In this document: one piece after another, positions 63,770 through 64,000 of the stretch
Position numbering within the stretch: the first letter of the stretch is position 1
Layout: the number at the start of each line of letters is the position of its first letter
Source: Saprospiraceae bacterium
Lineage (GTDB): Bacteria; Bacteroidota; Bacteroidia; Chitinophagales; Saprospiraceae
Direction of reading: 5' to 3'
DNA length: 64,000 nt
NCBI GenBank assembly: GCA_020436935.1
Contig: JAGQWX010000014.1
Location: 1 to 64,000, forward strand
Made by a program: the position numbers and the translations under genes
Notes under the pieces: generated by a model
Told to the model about the DNA's origin: nothing
The model's input: the letters and a program-made list of their open reading frames with translations, nothing else
The model's database searches: none

Positions 63770-64000
63770 CTACCATTTCAATCCAAACAAAGGTCTCAGC
63801 CATTTGACCCTCCTGATAGCTTCATACGTGATCATGCAAGAAGCCAGAGTGAATAAAACAAGCAGCACAAACTGGAGCGGGGCATTGATATTCAAATCAA
63901 AAAACAAAAATGCTCCGAGGTATAAAAAGATCATATGGAGAATGTAAACAGGGTAGGCAGCTTCACTCAAATATCGGATGGTATTATTTTTCGCGCTCAA
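63770..64000 (-). CDS. C-terminus of an acyltransferase-3 family membrane protein (partial)
   Basis: The frame is open from the right edge of the window to a stop at 63770-63772, giving 76 residues. IRYLSEAAYPVYILHMIFLYLGAFLFF is the conserved last-but-one segment of acyltransferase-3 proteins (SxxxYxxYLLH pattern), followed by FVLLVLFTLASCMITYEAIRRVKWLRPLFGLKW, the terminal helix and short basic tail of the family. Such enzymes O-acylate surface sugars. The start is outside the window. Confidence 0.8.
   Translation of the reverse strand: MSAKNNTIRYLSEAAYPVYILHMIFLYLGAFLFFDLNINAPLQFVLLVLFTLASCMITYEAIRRVKWLRPLFGLKW

Overview
The window looks like a chromosome segment of a Bacteroidota, most likely a Saprospirales-type bacterium. 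This is inferred from gene families visible in the sequence: type IX secretion (T9SS) C-terminal domains, FISUMP and TANFOR-like surface proteins, lipoproteins with LxxC-type lipoboxes, a DUF1800/DUF1501 pair, IPTM-type C-terminal sorting tails, and a promoter matching TTG-N20-TAnnTTTG. No rRNA, tRNA or CRISPR array was seen.

Layout. (1) 0.8-8 kb: a MocR-type regulator, then a tight plus-strand catabolic cluster: small membrane subunit, Na+/solute symporter, GH88-like hydrolase, Old Yellow Enzyme-type oxidoreductase and SDR dehydrogenase. (2) 8.1-9.2 kb: a secreted glycine-rich protein with an IPTM tail. (3) 9.4-23.5 kb: a minus-strand run of five surface or secreted proteins: outer-membrane barrel, a ~2160-residue TANFOR-like giant, a beta-helix T9SS cargo, an Fn3 protein and a FISUMP lipoprotein. 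(4) 23.9-30.3 kb: a cytochrome c/PQQ-dehydrogenase lipoprotein, a membrane protein, a secreted Hcp-like protein and DUF1800/DUF1501. (5) 30.4-40.3 kb: a minus-strand defence island. It holds a GIY-YIG-like protein, a remnant HsdS tail, a four-helix-bundle protein, a fused HsdM-S, a degraded RAYT transposase, an hsdR broken by one in-frame TAA, and a SIR2-STAND (Avs-like) protein. (6) 40.6-51.8 kb: an apparent plus-strand operon of OM barrel, T9SS protein and a 2839-residue SpvB/VCBS/RHS giant. (7) 51.8-58.3 kb: an esterase, two PKD/IPTM paralogues (one frameshifted in a 9-T run), a GH53 galactanase and an amino-acid dehydrogenase-family enzyme. (8) 59.9-62.6 kb: a small membrane-anchored protein, a 7-TM-like protein, a histidine kinase and a LuxR-type regulator. 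(9) The right edge holds the C-terminus of an acyltransferase-3 protein.

The right third (52.7-63.8 kb) has long gene-free stretches filled with several interleaved families of short dispersed and tandem repeats. The left half has almost none of these. It has instead a two-part intergenic module (AAACGTTT array plus GTCAGA/TCTGAC hairpin) found twice in the same orientation relative to the downstream gene. The strongest leads are the giant-protein operons, the rearranged type I R-M locus next to a SIR2-STAND gene, the homopolymer frameshift in a surface protein, and the repeated intergenic modules.
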